A stretch of DNA of 64,000 bases from Mesorhizobium huakuii (GTDB taxonomy: Bacteria; Pseudomonadota; Alphaproteobacteria; Rhizobiales; Rhizobiaceae): NCBI RefSeq assembly GCF_014189455.1, contig NZ_CP050296.1:2786001-2850000 (forward strand), in the 5' to 3' direction. Each line of letters begins with the position of its first letter. The stretch's first letter is position 1. Of the stretch, positions 1 to 7,563 are shown piece by piece. The position numbers and the translations under genes are program-made. Under the pieces are notes generated by a model. It searched no databases. It saw only the letters and a program-made list of their open reading frames with translations, and was not told where the DNA came from.

Positions 1-688
1 GAATGATGTCATGACCTGACCTTCCTGATCGGATTCCATCGCCGTGGCGGCGGGCTCTTGCGGGCAAAGGGAATGAGGATCGCCACAGGCTTCACGCGCG
101 GCGGATCGACCAGCCACCAGCCTTCGCTGTGCAGACGCTGTGGCAAGGACCAACGGGGTCTTGCTCGCTTGTGCATGCCGCCTGTCTCGCAGGCCGGCAG
201 GGAGGCAGCAGGGCGGATTGGAGGAGGTTTTCGGCAGGCGTGTGCAGTTTTCGTGCAGGACGTGCGCTTCAGGGCTGGGGCGCTGCCCCAGCCGGCTCCT
301 TTCCTCTCCCTCCGGAGGGGGGGAGGTGGCTCGGCGAAGCCGAGACGGAGTGGGGGAACCACCTGGCAAGCGCCGCGAACGGATATTGAAAAGGGACCAA
401 GGCGCAAGCCTCGCCTTGCGCCCAAGGGTCGACCCCCACTCCGTCGAGCTTCGCTCGACACCTCTCCCCCGATCGACGGGGGAGAGGAAGGGCCCCCGTC
501 CGCAACTGCCGAGGAGGACGCCGAGCTTTTACCTCCCCCTTGTGGGGAGGTCGGACCGAAGGTCCGGGTGGGGGGTCCGGCGCCGCACCCCCACCCCGCT
601 GCTTCGCAGCGACCCTCCCCACAAGGGGGAGGGTGGGCGCACAGCCGCAACGCTTGCCTCACCCGCCCACACGCGGCATAGATCGGTT
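1..688. other. Intergenic region with palindromic repeats, no supported gene
   Basis: I see no gene here that I can support. Long open frames run through it on both strands, but they pass through the palindromic repeats at 296-636 and read as arginine/proline-rich low-complexity translations. The first 290 bases are unremarkable. The gene that follows begins at 689. Confidence 0.6.
296..636. repeat. Cluster of RPE-like palindromic intergenic repeats (family A)
   Basis: Two oppositely oriented modules (about 296-364 and 427-492) each combine a CTCTCCC/GGGAGAG hairpin with a second hairpin of the GCTCGGCGAAGCCGAG or CGAGCTTCGCTCG type. A third pair of modules (529-636) is built around CCTCCCC-TTGTG-GGGAGG. 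The same architecture recurs at least eight more times in this window, always outside genes. It matches the general description of rhizobial palindromic elements. What it does is unknown from sequence alone. Confidence 0.75.
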
Positions 689-1582
689 ATGACCGAACCC
701 TACCGCCCGCGCCGCTCGGTGCTCTACGTCCCGGCCTCCAGCGACAAGGCGCTGGCCAAGATCGCGCAGCTGTCCTGCGATGCAATCATCATCGACCTCG
801 AGGACGCCGTCGCGCCGGCCGACAAGATTGCCGCCCGCGAAAAGCTGCCTGCAATCTTCGCCAGCCGCCCGGCTGCCAACACTCTTGGCCACCGCTGCGA
901 GATGGTGGTGCGCGTCAATGCGCTGGCCAGCGAATGGGGCGCCGACGACCTCTTGGCCGTGGCAAAAATCGAGCCCGACGGCATCCTGTTGTCCAAGGTC
1001 GCCACACCGCGCGATATCCTTGAAGTCGGCGACGTGCTCGACGACAATTTTGCCCCCGACAGTGTGAAATTATGGGCGATGATCGAGACGCCCAAGGCGC
1101 TGCTCAACATCGGCGCCATGGCCGAACTGGGCCGCGATCCGGCCTCACGGCTCAATTGTTTCGTGGCCGGAACGAATGATCTGGCCAAGGACACCGGTGT
1201 GCTGATGACGCCGGACCGGCGCTACCTCGTGCCATGGCTGATGCAGATGGTGCTGGCCGCGCGCGCCGGCGGCCTCGACATGCTCGACGGCGTCGCCAAT
1301 GATTTTCGCGACCTCGACGCCTTTGCCCGTGAGTGCGCGGAAGGGGCGGCCATGGGTTTCGACGGCAAGACCCTCATCCATCCGGCCCAGATCGACGCGG
1401 CGAACCGCGCCTTCGCGCCGTCGCCGGCAGCGCTGACCGAGGCGCGGCTGATAAAGGACGCCTTTTCACGTTCCGACAATGCCGACAAAGGCGTGATTTC
1501 GTTGAACGGAAAAATGGTCGAGCGCCTGCACCTGGCGCAGGCCGAAAAACTGCTGGCGAAAGCGGCCGCCATCGGCGCATGA
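689..1582 (+). CDS. HpcH/HpaI aldolase / CitE-like CoA ester lyase
   Basis: A 297-residue protein of the citrate-lyase beta-subunit/malyl-CoA lyase family, cytoplasmic TIM-barrel enzymes that cleave or form C-C bonds on CoA thioesters with Mg2+. The acidic motif DLEDAV at residues 36-41, the VRVN motif near residue 74, the MIETPKAL strand motif, GTNDLAKD and the C-terminal GFDGKTLIHPAQI segment are all present, so the active site looks complete. The open frame extends far upstream through repeats, but the ATG at 689 is the first start giving the family N-terminus (RPRRSVLYVPASS). The substrate (malyl-, citramalyl- or methylmalyl-CoA) cannot be told from sequence. It appears to be a single-gene unit; a degenerate family B repeat follows it. 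Confidence 0.85.
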   Translation: MTEPYRPRRSVLYVPASSDKALAKIAQLSCDAIIIDLEDAVAPADKIAAREKLPAIFASRPAANTLGHRCEMVVRVNALASEWGADDLLAVAKIEPDGILLSKVATPRDILEVGDVLDDNFAPDSVKLWAMIETPKALLNIGAMAELGRDPASRLNCFVAGTNDLAKDTGVLMTPDRRYLVPWLMQMVLAARAGGLDMLDGVANDFRDLDAFARECAEGAAMGFDGKTLIHPAQIDAANRAFAPSPAALTEARLIKDAFSRSDNADKGVISLNGKMVERLHLAQAEKLLAKAAAIGA

Positions 1583-1586
1583 TCCC

Positions 1587-1652
1587 GGCCAAAGCAATTC
1601 CAGGAAAAGTGCGTAGCGGTTTTCCGTCCGGAATTACGTAAAAAGAACGAGT
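1587..1652. repeat. Degenerate copy of family B repeat (AGCAATTCCAGGAAAAGTG type)
   Basis: The stretch beginning AAGCAATTCCAGGAAAAGTG and running on through GCGGTTTTCC and GAATTACGT is a diverged copy of the element found complete at 15133-15262 and again at 49626-49722. It lies between the CitE-like gene and the DUF1737 gene. Confidence 0.6.
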
Positions 1653-1674
1653 TATTTACGACAGGACTTGAGAC

Positions 1675-1881
1675 ATGAAACTCTACCGCTTTCTGACCGC
1701 CCCGGACGACGCCAGCTTCTGCCACAAGGTGACGGCGGCGCTGAACAAGGGCTGGCACCTGTTCGGCTCGCCGACCTACGCCTATGACAAGAAAGCCAAG
1801 ACCATGCGCTGCGGCCAGGCCGTGGTGAAGGATGTCGACGGCCAGGAATACGGGCCGGACACCAAGCTCAGCGACTGGTAG
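1675..1881 (+). CDS. DUF1737 domain-containing protein
   Basis: A 68-residue cytoplasmic protein that matches DUF1737 across its whole length: it begins MKLYRFLTAPDDASFC and has the conserved LNKGWHLFGSPTYAYD core and a closing RCGQAVVK segment. DUF1737 proteins are about this size and have no assigned function. The ATG at 1675 follows an AGGA ribosome-binding site with 8-9 bases spacing. It has no partner gene on either side: a family B repeat lies upstream and the DUF6916 gene is convergent downstream. Confidence 0.8.
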   Translation: MKLYRFLTAPDDASFCHKVTAALNKGWHLFGSPTYAYDKKAKTMRCGQAVVKDVDGQEYGPDTKLSDW

Positions 1882-1982
1882 GGAGAGCCGCCGGGGCCCT
1901 TCTCTCTTCGGGCGTTTCCGCCAATCGCCAAGGCATGGGTCGGTCGACGCAAGCGTCGCTTCAAAAAGTCCGCTTCACCGGC

Positions 1983-2252
1983 CTAATTGAACACCGCCTC
2001 GTAAAGCCGGCCGGCCGCGTCGGCGGCGACCGGCACGATGAAGATGTCGTGCACCCCGCTCTTGCCGGCGAAGCGATAGGTCGCCTGCGGCAGCGGCGTT
2101 TCGCCCGGGCCCCGGAACATCAGCGAAAAGCCGCCACCCGAACGCGGGCTGGCGGCGATCGGGGTGACCGCGCTCAGTTCCAGCGAGACCGGCCTACCGC
2201 CGGCCTCGACGGTGAACTCTTGACCCTGTTCGAAATCCGTTACCGACGCCAT
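1983..2252 (-). CDS. DUF6916 family protein
   Basis: An 89-residue small protein. The fold features visible are alternating strands with a glycine-rich loop and the segment SGVHDIFIVPVAADAAGRLYEAVFN, which matches my memory of DUF6916. That family is often encoded beside tail-collar (microcystin-dependent-protein-like) genes. Here the collar cluster is 15 kb away, so this copy is detached from its usual context. I chose the ATG at 2252 because GAGG lies 9 bases upstream; an in-frame TTG at 2267 has no such site. No signal peptide is visible. Function unknown. Confidence 0.65.
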   Translation of the reverse strand: MASVTDFEQGQEFTVEAGGRPVSLELSAVTPIAASPRSGGGFSLMFRGPGETPLPQATYRFAGKSGVHDIFIVPVAADAAGRLYEAVFN

Positions 2253-2579
2253 GCCATTCAGCCTCAATCCGCTTGCTGGAGCGGTTCAGTGTTTGACGCC
2301 GCCCCGCTCCAACCTTTATTTCCCGCAATCTCGCCGCTTCGCGGCAGGCTGTCCATAGGCCCGTCAGCCTATCCGAGCGCTGGGCGAGACAATTCGCCGG
2401 GGCAAACCGCAAAATACCGCGGCGGTCGTGCTTTTATGCGTGCCGCGGACACTGTAGTACTTTGTTCCAGCGTCGGAGTCTTGGCCCAGCCAAGATCAGC
2501 GCAACAAGAGCAGATGCCAGTCTTGGGGTCTGATGCGGAGGAACCGGCCTGATCGGCTGGCGGGAGAAGGGACGGGACC
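2253..2579. other. Intergenic region between divergent DUF6916 and SapC genes
   Basis: No gene seen. It holds an inverted repeat, TGGAGCGG near 2277 and CCGCTCCA near 2304, which could form a stem with a roughly 20-base loop. A GC-rich stretch near 2420-2450 (CCGCGGCGG and GTGCCGCGG) follows. Promoters for both flanking genes should lie here, but I could not identify convincing -35/-10 pairs. Confidence 0.5.
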
Positions 2580-3365
2580 ATGACTGACAACGAGGCAATG
2601 ACGCAAGCAGCGCCGGCGGACGCCATGCCGCTGTTCTATTCCAAACCCGAAGCGCTCAATCCGGTGCGGCACGGCTCGCTGGGCCTGACGGCGCGCAGCG
2701 ACTTTGCCTTCGCACGCACCGCGCATGCCATTCCGGTGGTGGCGTCGGAAATGCCGGCGGCGATGCGCTCCTACCCGATCGTCTTCATCGGCCCCGGCAA
2801 GGCGCCTGTCATCATCACCGGCGTGCGCCAGGGCGAGAACCTGTTCGTCGACGCCGATGGCCGGTGGACCGCGCCGCACTACGTCCCCGCCTATGTCCGC
2901 CGCTATCCCTTCATCCTTGCCGAGGACCCGACCACATCGGGCCGACTGACGCTGTGCGTGGACCGGTCAAGCGAGCGCGTCATCGACCAGCTCATGGCAC
3001 CCTTCCGCGAAGACAAGATCGCGCCGTTCTTCAGCGGCAACGAGCCGACCGAAGCGACCAAGCAGGCGCTCGCCTTCTGCAACCAGTTCCAGATCGACTT
3101 CAGGGCCACCCGCGAAATGATCGACAAGATCGACGCGCATGGCCTGTTCGCGCCGCGCCAGAGCAAGGTGACGCTGGAAGGCGGCGAGGTGCTCAACCTC
3201 ACCGATTTCCAGGTGATCGACGAGCCGGCCTTCAACAAACTGAGCGACGAGGCCTTCCTCGACCTGAGAAAATCCGGCGCGCTCGGCCTGCTCTACTGCC
3301 ACCTCGCCTCGACCAACAGCTGGACATCGCTGGTGCACCAGGCGTCGCTGCGCAAGGCGGGGTAA
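2580..3365 (+). CDS. SapC family protein
   Basis: A 261-residue protein of the SapC family (named after an S-layer-associated protein; molecular role not established). Visible landmarks are the N-terminal PLFYSKPEALNP segment, HAIPVVASEMPAA, the YPIVFIGP strand, and YVPAYVRRYPFIL followed by a cysteine-containing LTLCVDR segment, all typical of the family. The ATG at 2580 follows GGAGAAGGG. There is no signal peptide. It stands alone between a divergent DUF6916 gene and a co-oriented methyltransferase 130 bp downstream. Confidence 0.8.
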   Translation: MTDNEAMTQAAPADAMPLFYSKPEALNPVRHGSLGLTARSDFAFARTAHAIPVVASEMPAAMRSYPIVFIGPGKAPVIITGVRQGENLFVDADGRWTAPHYVPAYVRRYPFILAEDPTTSGRLTLCVDRSSERVIDQLMAPFREDKIAPFFSGNEPTEATKQALAFCNQFQIDFRATREMIDKIDAHGLFAPRQSKVTLEGGEVLNLTDFQVIDEPAFNKLSDEAFLDLRKSGALGLLYCHLASTNSWTSLVHQASLRKAG

Positions 3366-3498
3366 GCGGCCGGCGGCGGGGTGATGTCGCGTCGGAAGCG
3401 GTGATTTCGCAAGGCTCAAGCAGCGAAGAAGCACTGCCGTCTTGCCGGACCCTGCGGCTTGCTATGCACTCGAGGCTCCCAGGGATCGCGATCCGCAA

Positions 3499-4230
3499 AT
3501 GCCCTCACTCAAGCAACTTGTCAGAAAATCGATTTATGCACTGAGTTCGCGTTTCGCGATCAGCAGGCTAGAACGCATTGTTCGTGAGATTGAAGATGTG
3601 AAAGTGGAAGCGCTTTCGCATGGCACTTTTCTCGAAACGAAAATCCGTCAGATTGGCCTGCGCCATGACCGGCGTGGAATCTATGGAGACGATGTCAGTG
3701 ACATGAACTTCCATGCGCCCGGTTTGTGGCAGATTCCGAGGCAACTGGCGGAAGCCATGGTGCTGTTGGCCAGCCAACGGATCGTCAGCTTTCTTGAGGT
3801 GGGAACTTGCGACGGCTTCACATTTTCCTTCATGGCAGCATGTCTGTCGAGACTCAATCCTGGCCTGAAAGCGACGACGATCGATATCGCTCCCTCTCTT
3901 CCGGCTTGCTCGCGCATCGCCTTCAAGACACCCGTCAAGTTTCTAAGCGGCAAGACGTCGGACGCGTTCGCCGAAGACGTATTTGATCTCGTTCTTATCG
4001 ATGGAAATCACTCCTACGAATGGGTTGCCCGCGACTACCAAAATGTGGGCCGGCAGGCGCGCCTCTGCATGTTTCACGATATAAACGATCGACTTTGCGG
4101 TGACGATACCGTCCCGAAATTCTGGAGGGAGCTAAAGATCGAGGAGTCGGGACGCGCCGATTTCCATGAATTTTTGCATCACTCCAGTTCCGACAGAGTC
4201 ATGGGTATCGGCATTCGGATCAAACGCTGA
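3499..4230 (+). CDS. Class I SAM-dependent methyltransferase (Methyltransf_24-like)
   Basis: A 243-residue protein with the SAM-binding glycine motif FLEVGTCDGFTFSF in its middle third, an acidic strand end (TTIDIAP), and the LVLIDGNHSYEWVARD motif near residue 175. These are characteristic of the Methyltransf_24 group often linked to glycan or secondary-metabolite methylation. The substrate is unknown. The frame is open from a TTG at 3442, but ATG 3499 gives a more natural N-terminus (MPSLKQLVRK). Base composition is visibly less GC-rich than neighbouring genes, with more A/T-ending codons, which hints at horizontal acquisition. It stands alone; the next gene is a tRNA on the other strand. 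Confidence 0.75.
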   Translation: MPSLKQLVRKSIYALSSRFAISRLERIVREIEDVKVEALSHGTFLETKIRQIGLRHDRRGIYGDDVSDMNFHAPGLWQIPRQLAEAMVLLASQRIVSFLEVGTCDGFTFSFMAACLSRLNPGLKATTIDIAPSLPACSRIAFKTPVKFLSGKTSDAFAEDVFDLVLIDGNHSYEWVARDYQNVGRQARLCMFHDINDRLCGDDTVPKFWRELKIEESGRADFHEFLHHSSSDRVMGIGIRIKR

Positions 4231-4279
4231 GCGATGGTGTCAGGTGGCTGGGGGCGATCAAGATTGCGGCCGCCAAAGC

Positions 4280-4306
4280 AAAACGGCCGCCTAAGGCGAC
4301 CGTTTT
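4280..4306 (-). terminator. Rho-independent terminator downstream of tRNA-Gly
   Basis: Read on the minus strand: AAAACGG, a mismatch, CGCC, loop TTA, GGCG, a mismatch, CCGTTTT, then GCTTT. The A-tract/T-tract stem sits 26 bases past the tRNA 3' end and faces the right way to terminate it. Confidence 0.75.
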
Positions 4307-4332
4307 CGATGCTTGATTTCCCTGGAGGAAAT

Positions 4333-4407
4333 TGGAGCGGGTGAAGCGATTCGAACGCTCGACCCCAACCTTGGCAAGGTTGTGCTCTACCCCTGAGCTA
4401 CACCCGC
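4333..4407 (-). tRNA. tRNA-Gly (anticodon GCC)
   Basis: On the minus strand the acceptor stem GCGGGTG (4407-4401) pairs with CACCCGC, followed by discriminator T and an encoded CCA (4335-4333). The D arm has GTAGCTC...GAGC. The anticodon stem CAACC/GGTTG encloses the loop TTGCCAA with anticodon GCC (complement of 4373-4375). The T arm has GGTTCGAATC-type sequence in the form CGTTCGAATCG. All four arms fold. Anticodon GCC reads GGC/GGU, the main glycine codons in this GC-rich genome. A promoter lies upstream and a terminator downstream. Confidence 0.97.
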
Positions 4408-4437
4408 TCACACGGCGTCTTGGCCGCAAGCCGGGCC

Positions 4438-4466
4438 TATATGGCTGAAGAGCGCGGCGATTGCAA
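4438..4466 (-). promoter_or_regulatory. Candidate sigma-70 promoter of tRNA-Gly
   Basis: On the minus strand TTGCAA (4466-4461) and CATATA (4443-4438) are separated by exactly 17 bases. The -10 element lies about 30 bases before the mature tRNA 5' end, a suitable distance for a short leader. Confidence 0.5.
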
Positions 4467-4619
4467 CAGGGAAATCGCAGGCTTTTTGCAACACGCCAAA
4501 CGATGCCGGCAAACCGCCCGCGCCGCGCGGATTTTGCCACGCCGCTGCGCGACGGCCTTGTGTCGGCCACCGCATTGGCCGTAAACGGCAAGGCAGGAAA
4601 ACGACGAAGAAGCAGATCG

Positions 4620-5117
4620 ATGCCGAAGACCGAAGCCGAACTTTTTGCCTTTCTCGCCGAACTCGGCATCACCGTTTCGACGAAACGCCACCCGCCGCTC
4701 TATACGGTTGCCGATTCGCAGGCGCTGCGCGGGGAAATTGCCGGCGGGCACACGAAAAACCTGTTCCTGAAGGACAAGAAGGACAATTTCTTCCTGGTCA
4801 CCGTCGGCGAGGACGCGGTCGTCGACCTCAAGCAGATCCACCAGCTGATCGGCGCCGCCAGCCGGGTTTCCTTCGGCAAGCCGGAGATGCTGATGGAGCT
4901 TTTGGGCGTGTCGCCGGGCGCCGTCACCGTCTTCGGCGTCATTAACGACACGGCAAAAAGGGTCAAGCTGGTGCTCGACGAGGATTTGATGGCGCATGCC
5001 GTCATCAATGGCCATCCGCTGACCAATGAGGCGACGACATCGATCGCGGCCGCCGATCTCATCAGATTCGTCGAGGCAACCGGGCACGATGCTGCTATCT
5101 TGAAAGTCTCGGCATGA
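4620..5117 (+). CDS. YbaK/PrdX-type prolyl-tRNA editing domain protein
   Basis: A 165-residue free-standing editing domain related to the INS domain of prolyl-tRNA synthetase (YbaK/ProX/PrdX group). Such proteins hydrolyse mischarged tRNA in trans, for example Ala-tRNA(Pro). Visible landmarks are the conserved lysine motif HTKNLFLKDKKDNFFLVTV (about residues 45-63), the VVDLKQIHQLIGA segment, GVSPGAVTVFGVIND and the C-terminal HPLTNEATTSIAAADL. The open frame runs upstream to 4461, but ATG 4620 gives the family N-terminus MPKTEAELFAFL. Which mischarged amino acid is cleared is not evident. It sits 81 bp before the thioredoxin gene and may be co-transcribed with it. Confidence 0.85.
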   Translation: MPKTEAELFAFLAELGITVSTKRHPPLYTVADSQALRGEIAGGHTKNLFLKDKKDNFFLVTVGEDAVVDLKQIHQLIGAASRVSFGKPEMLMELLGVSPGAVTVFGVINDTAKRVKLVLDEDLMAHAVINGHPLTNEATTSIAAADLIRFVEATGHDAAILKVSA

Positions 5118-5198
5118 TCGCCACATGCATGGCGAAACCGACTTCCAATGACATGGCGCCGACCCGCGGGCCGGCGGCGCGACCGAAAGGGTGACGAG

Positions 5199-6206
5199 AT
5201 GAGCGACAACAAGCCGTTTGGCGGGTCATTCGGCAGCAGTGGCGGCCAATATGCCACCACCGTTCAGTATGGCGGAACCGCCCCCGCGCCAGCGAAGGTC
5301 TCGCTTGGCGATGCGCCTGCCGCGCCTCCCGCCGGCGATGTCATCAAGGACACCACGACCGCAGCCTTCGCCGCCGACGTCATCCAGGAATCGCGGCGCC
5401 AGCCGGTGCTGGTGGATTTCTGGGCGCCCTGGTGCGGGCCTTGCAAGCAACTGACGCCGCAGCTGGAAAAGGCGGTCCGGGCCGCCGGCGGCAAGGTCAA
5501 GCTGGTCAAGATGAACATCGACGATCACCCTTCGATCGCCGGCCAGCTCGGCATCCAGTCCATTCCCGCGGTCATCGCCTTCAAGGACGGCCAGCCGGTG
5601 GATGGCTTCATGGGCGCCATCCCCGAGAGCCAGATCGCCGAATTCATCACCAAGGTCGGCGGCAAGGGCAATGGCGCCCCGGCCGTGGCCGAGGCGCTGG
5701 CGGCGGCGACTGAGGCGCGCGACGCCGGCGACATGCAGACCGCCGCCGACATTTTTGACGCCATCCTGGCGCAGGCGCCGGAGACGATCGAGGCGATCGC
5801 CGGACTGGGCGAACTGCTGTTCGAGGCCGGCGACACGCAAGGCGCCGAAGCTTTGCTGGCAACGGCGCCCGAGGCCAAGAAGGATGCGCCGGTGCTGGCC
5901 GCCTTGCGCGCCAAGATGACACTTGCCGCGCAGGCGGCGGAACTGGGCAATCCGGCCGAGTTCGAGCGCCGGCTGGCGGAAAACCCCAAGGACCACCAGG
6001 CGCGTTTCGACCTGGCCATGATCCAGAATGCCAGGGGCGAGCGCACGGCCGCCGCCGACAATCTGCTGGCCATCATCAAGGCCGACCGCGCCTGGAACGA
6101 GGATGGCGCCAGGACGCAATTGCTGCAGTTTTTCGAAGCCTGGGGCATGACCGACGAGGCGACGCTGGCCGCGCGGCGCAAATTGTCGGCGCTGCTGTTT
6201 TCCTGA
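5199..6206 (+). CDS. Thioredoxin-TPR protein, CnoX/YbbN-like chaperedoxin
   Basis: A 335-residue cytoplasmic protein with an N-terminal low-complexity tail (residues 1-50), a thioredoxin domain (about 50-165) with the intact active site WCGPC at 78-82 and the cis-proline segment SIPAV, then a helical TPR-like region rich in alanine and glutamate (about 180-335). This is the architecture of CnoX (YbbN). From the family: CnoX acts as a holdase linked to GroEL and protects substrates from overoxidation; the E. coli protein has lost the CXXC, while alphaproteobacterial homologues retain it. ATG 5199 follows GAAAGGGTGACGAG. Together with the following Lon-N-like and Trm112 genes it forms a co-oriented cluster. 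Confidence 0.88.
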   Translation: MSDNKPFGGSFGSSGGQYATTVQYGGTAPAPAKVSLGDAPAAPPAGDVIKDTTTAAFAADVIQESRRQPVLVDFWAPWCGPCKQLTPQLEKAVRAAGGKVKLVKMNIDDHPSIAGQLGIQSIPAVIAFKDGQPVDGFMGAIPESQIAEFITKVGGKGNGAPAVAEALAAATEARDAGDMQTAADIFDAILAQAPETIEAIAGLGELLFEAGDTQGAEALLATAPEAKKDAPVLAALRAKMTLAAQAAELGNPAEFERRLAENPKDHQARFDLAMIQNARGERTAAADNLLAIIKADRAWNEDGARTQLLQFFEAWGMTDEATLAARRKLSALLFS

Positions 6207-6330
6207 GCCGGCGGCTGTTTCGTCGCATGGGCTTGGCGGCGGCGGCGGCCGCGCCAGATTAGGAAGCTGACTTCGGCCAAGCCGACGATCCCGGCGGCGG
6301 GCGGCGGAAGAAGTCGATCGGAGGAATGTG

Positions 6331-7002
6331 GTGCAAGCGGGAAACGCGCATTACCGGCTGGCCAAGGATCTGCCGTCGACGATCCCGATCTTTCCGCTCG
6401 AGGGCGCGCTTTTGCTGCCGGGCGGCCGCATGCCGCTCAATATCTTCGAGCCACGCTATCTGCAGATGGTGGACGAGGCGGTCGCCGGTTCGCGGCTGAT
6501 CGGCATCATCCAGCCCCGTCTCGACGGCGCGCTGCGCGAGGATGGCGAGCCGGAGCTCTGCAATGTCGGCTGCGCCGGCCGCATCATCGCCTTTTCCGAA
6601 ACCGGCGACGGCCGTTACCTCATTTCGCTGCAGGGCGTGTTCCGGTTCCGCATCGCCCATGAACTGACGGTCAAGACGCCGTTTCGCCAGGTGAAGCCGG
6701 CGCCCTTCCTCGCCGATCTCGATGACGATCCGGCGGCGAACGAGATCGACCGGCCGGCATTGCTGAAGGCGTTTCGCGCCTATCTGCAGGCCAATGATCT
6801 CGAGGCCGACTGGGAAAGCGTCAGCCGCGCCGAAAATGCCATGCTGGTCAATGCCCTGTCGATGATGGCGCCCTATGGGCCGGCCGAGAAGCAGGCGCTG
6901 CTCGAAGCCGCCGACTTGAAGACGCGGGCCGAAACGCTGATCGCCATCACCGAAATGGCGCTGGCGCGCGAGAATGAGGATTTCGGTTCGAGCTTACAGT
7001 AA
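6331..7002 (+). CDS. LON peptidase substrate-binding domain protein (stand-alone LonN)
   Basis: A 223-residue protein made only of the Lon N-terminal (LonN/PUA-like) domain: the opening IPIFPLEGALLLPGGRMPLNIFEPRYLQMV is the family signature, followed by IGIIQP and a CAGRIIAFSETGDGRYLISLQG core. There is no AAA+ or protease domain, so it is not Lon itself but a YcaP/cereblon-type single-domain relative of unknown role. Two adjacent GTG codons (6328 and 6331) could start it. I prefer 6331, which lies 5 bases after GGAGGA. It is part of the cluster between the chaperedoxin and Trm112 genes; the same order occurs in other Rhizobiales as far as I recall. Confidence 0.85.
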   Translation: MQAGNAHYRLAKDLPSTIPIFPLEGALLLPGGRMPLNIFEPRYLQMVDEAVAGSRLIGIIQPRLDGALREDGEPELCNVGCAGRIIAFSETGDGRYLISLQGVFRFRIAHELTVKTPFRQVKPAPFLADLDDDPAANEIDRPALLKAFRAYLQANDLEADWESVSRAENAMLVNALSMMAPYGPAEKQALLEAADLKTRAETLIAITEMALARENEDFGSSLQ

Positions 7003-7035
7003 GATGTGCCGATAGTTGATCAAAAGAGGGCAGCG

Positions 7036-7278
7036 ATGGCGGCGGACGAACGGGACGGAAGGAGAGCCAATGTCGACCCGAAGCTGCTGGAGCTGCTGGC
7101 CTGCCCGCTGACCAAGGGGCCGCTGGCCTGGGATCCGGAGCGCGGTGAACTGATCTCGCGGGTCGCCAAGCTGGCTTATCCGGTGCGCGACGGCATTCCG
7201 ATCATGCTGCCTTCGGAGGCGCGGACGCTGTCGGCGGAGGATGTGCTGGCGCCGCCGAGGCTGAGTGGGCCGGCCTGA
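7036..7278 (+). CDS. Trm112 family protein
   Basis: An 80-residue protein of the Trm112/YcaR family, small partner-type proteins with a zinc-ribbon-like fold. Landmarks are [18 protein letters not shown] and the C-terminal [17 protein letters not shown]. In eukaryotes and archaea Trm112 activates methyltransferases; bacterial roles are poorly known. Here only one cysteine of the first CP motif is present and the second zinc-binding pair is missing, as usual for the bacterial group. ATG 7036 follows AGAGGG with 5 bases spacing. It lies 33 bp after the LonN gene and is probably the last gene of that operon. Confidence 0.85.
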   Translation: MAADERDGRRANVDPKLLELLACPLTKGPLAWDPERGELISRVAKLAYPVRDGIPIMLPSEARTLSAEDVLAPPRLSGPA

Positions 7279-7358
7279 ACTGGATAGCCATCCATCGTTT
7301 GTTCTCCCAAGAAAGAGCCGCGAAGCAGTTGGGCGTTGAAGTTTGAGAGGCTGGCGGG

Positions 7359-7520
7359 ACAGCGCCCCCTCTGCCCTACCGGGCATCTCCCCCACGAGGG
7401 GGAGATCGGCAGCTTCGCCGTCCAGCCCGCCTTTCAACGTTGGAGATTGGCGAAAGCCGGGATGTCAGCCAATCTCCCCCCTTGTGGGGGAGATGTCCGG
7501 CAGGACAGAGGGGGGCGCGA
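7359..7520. repeat. Family A palindromic repeat pair
   Basis: Two inverted modules, CTCCCCC-ACGA-GGGGGAG near 7388 and CTCCCCC-TTGT-GGGGGAG near 7474, flanked by CTGCCCTACCGGGCA and TGTCCGGCAGGACAGAG. It lies between the convergent Trm112 gene and the 3' end of dnaE2. Confidence 0.7.
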
Positions 7521-7563
7521 AGGATCACAGCGTTTCTTCAGATGACGAAGGTAGGGGCCGCGC

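Noticed and set aside
58..681. Open frames of about 200 codons on both strands in the first 688 bases
   Set aside because: They cross several palindromic repeats, are arginine/proline-rich, overlap each other and show no domain.
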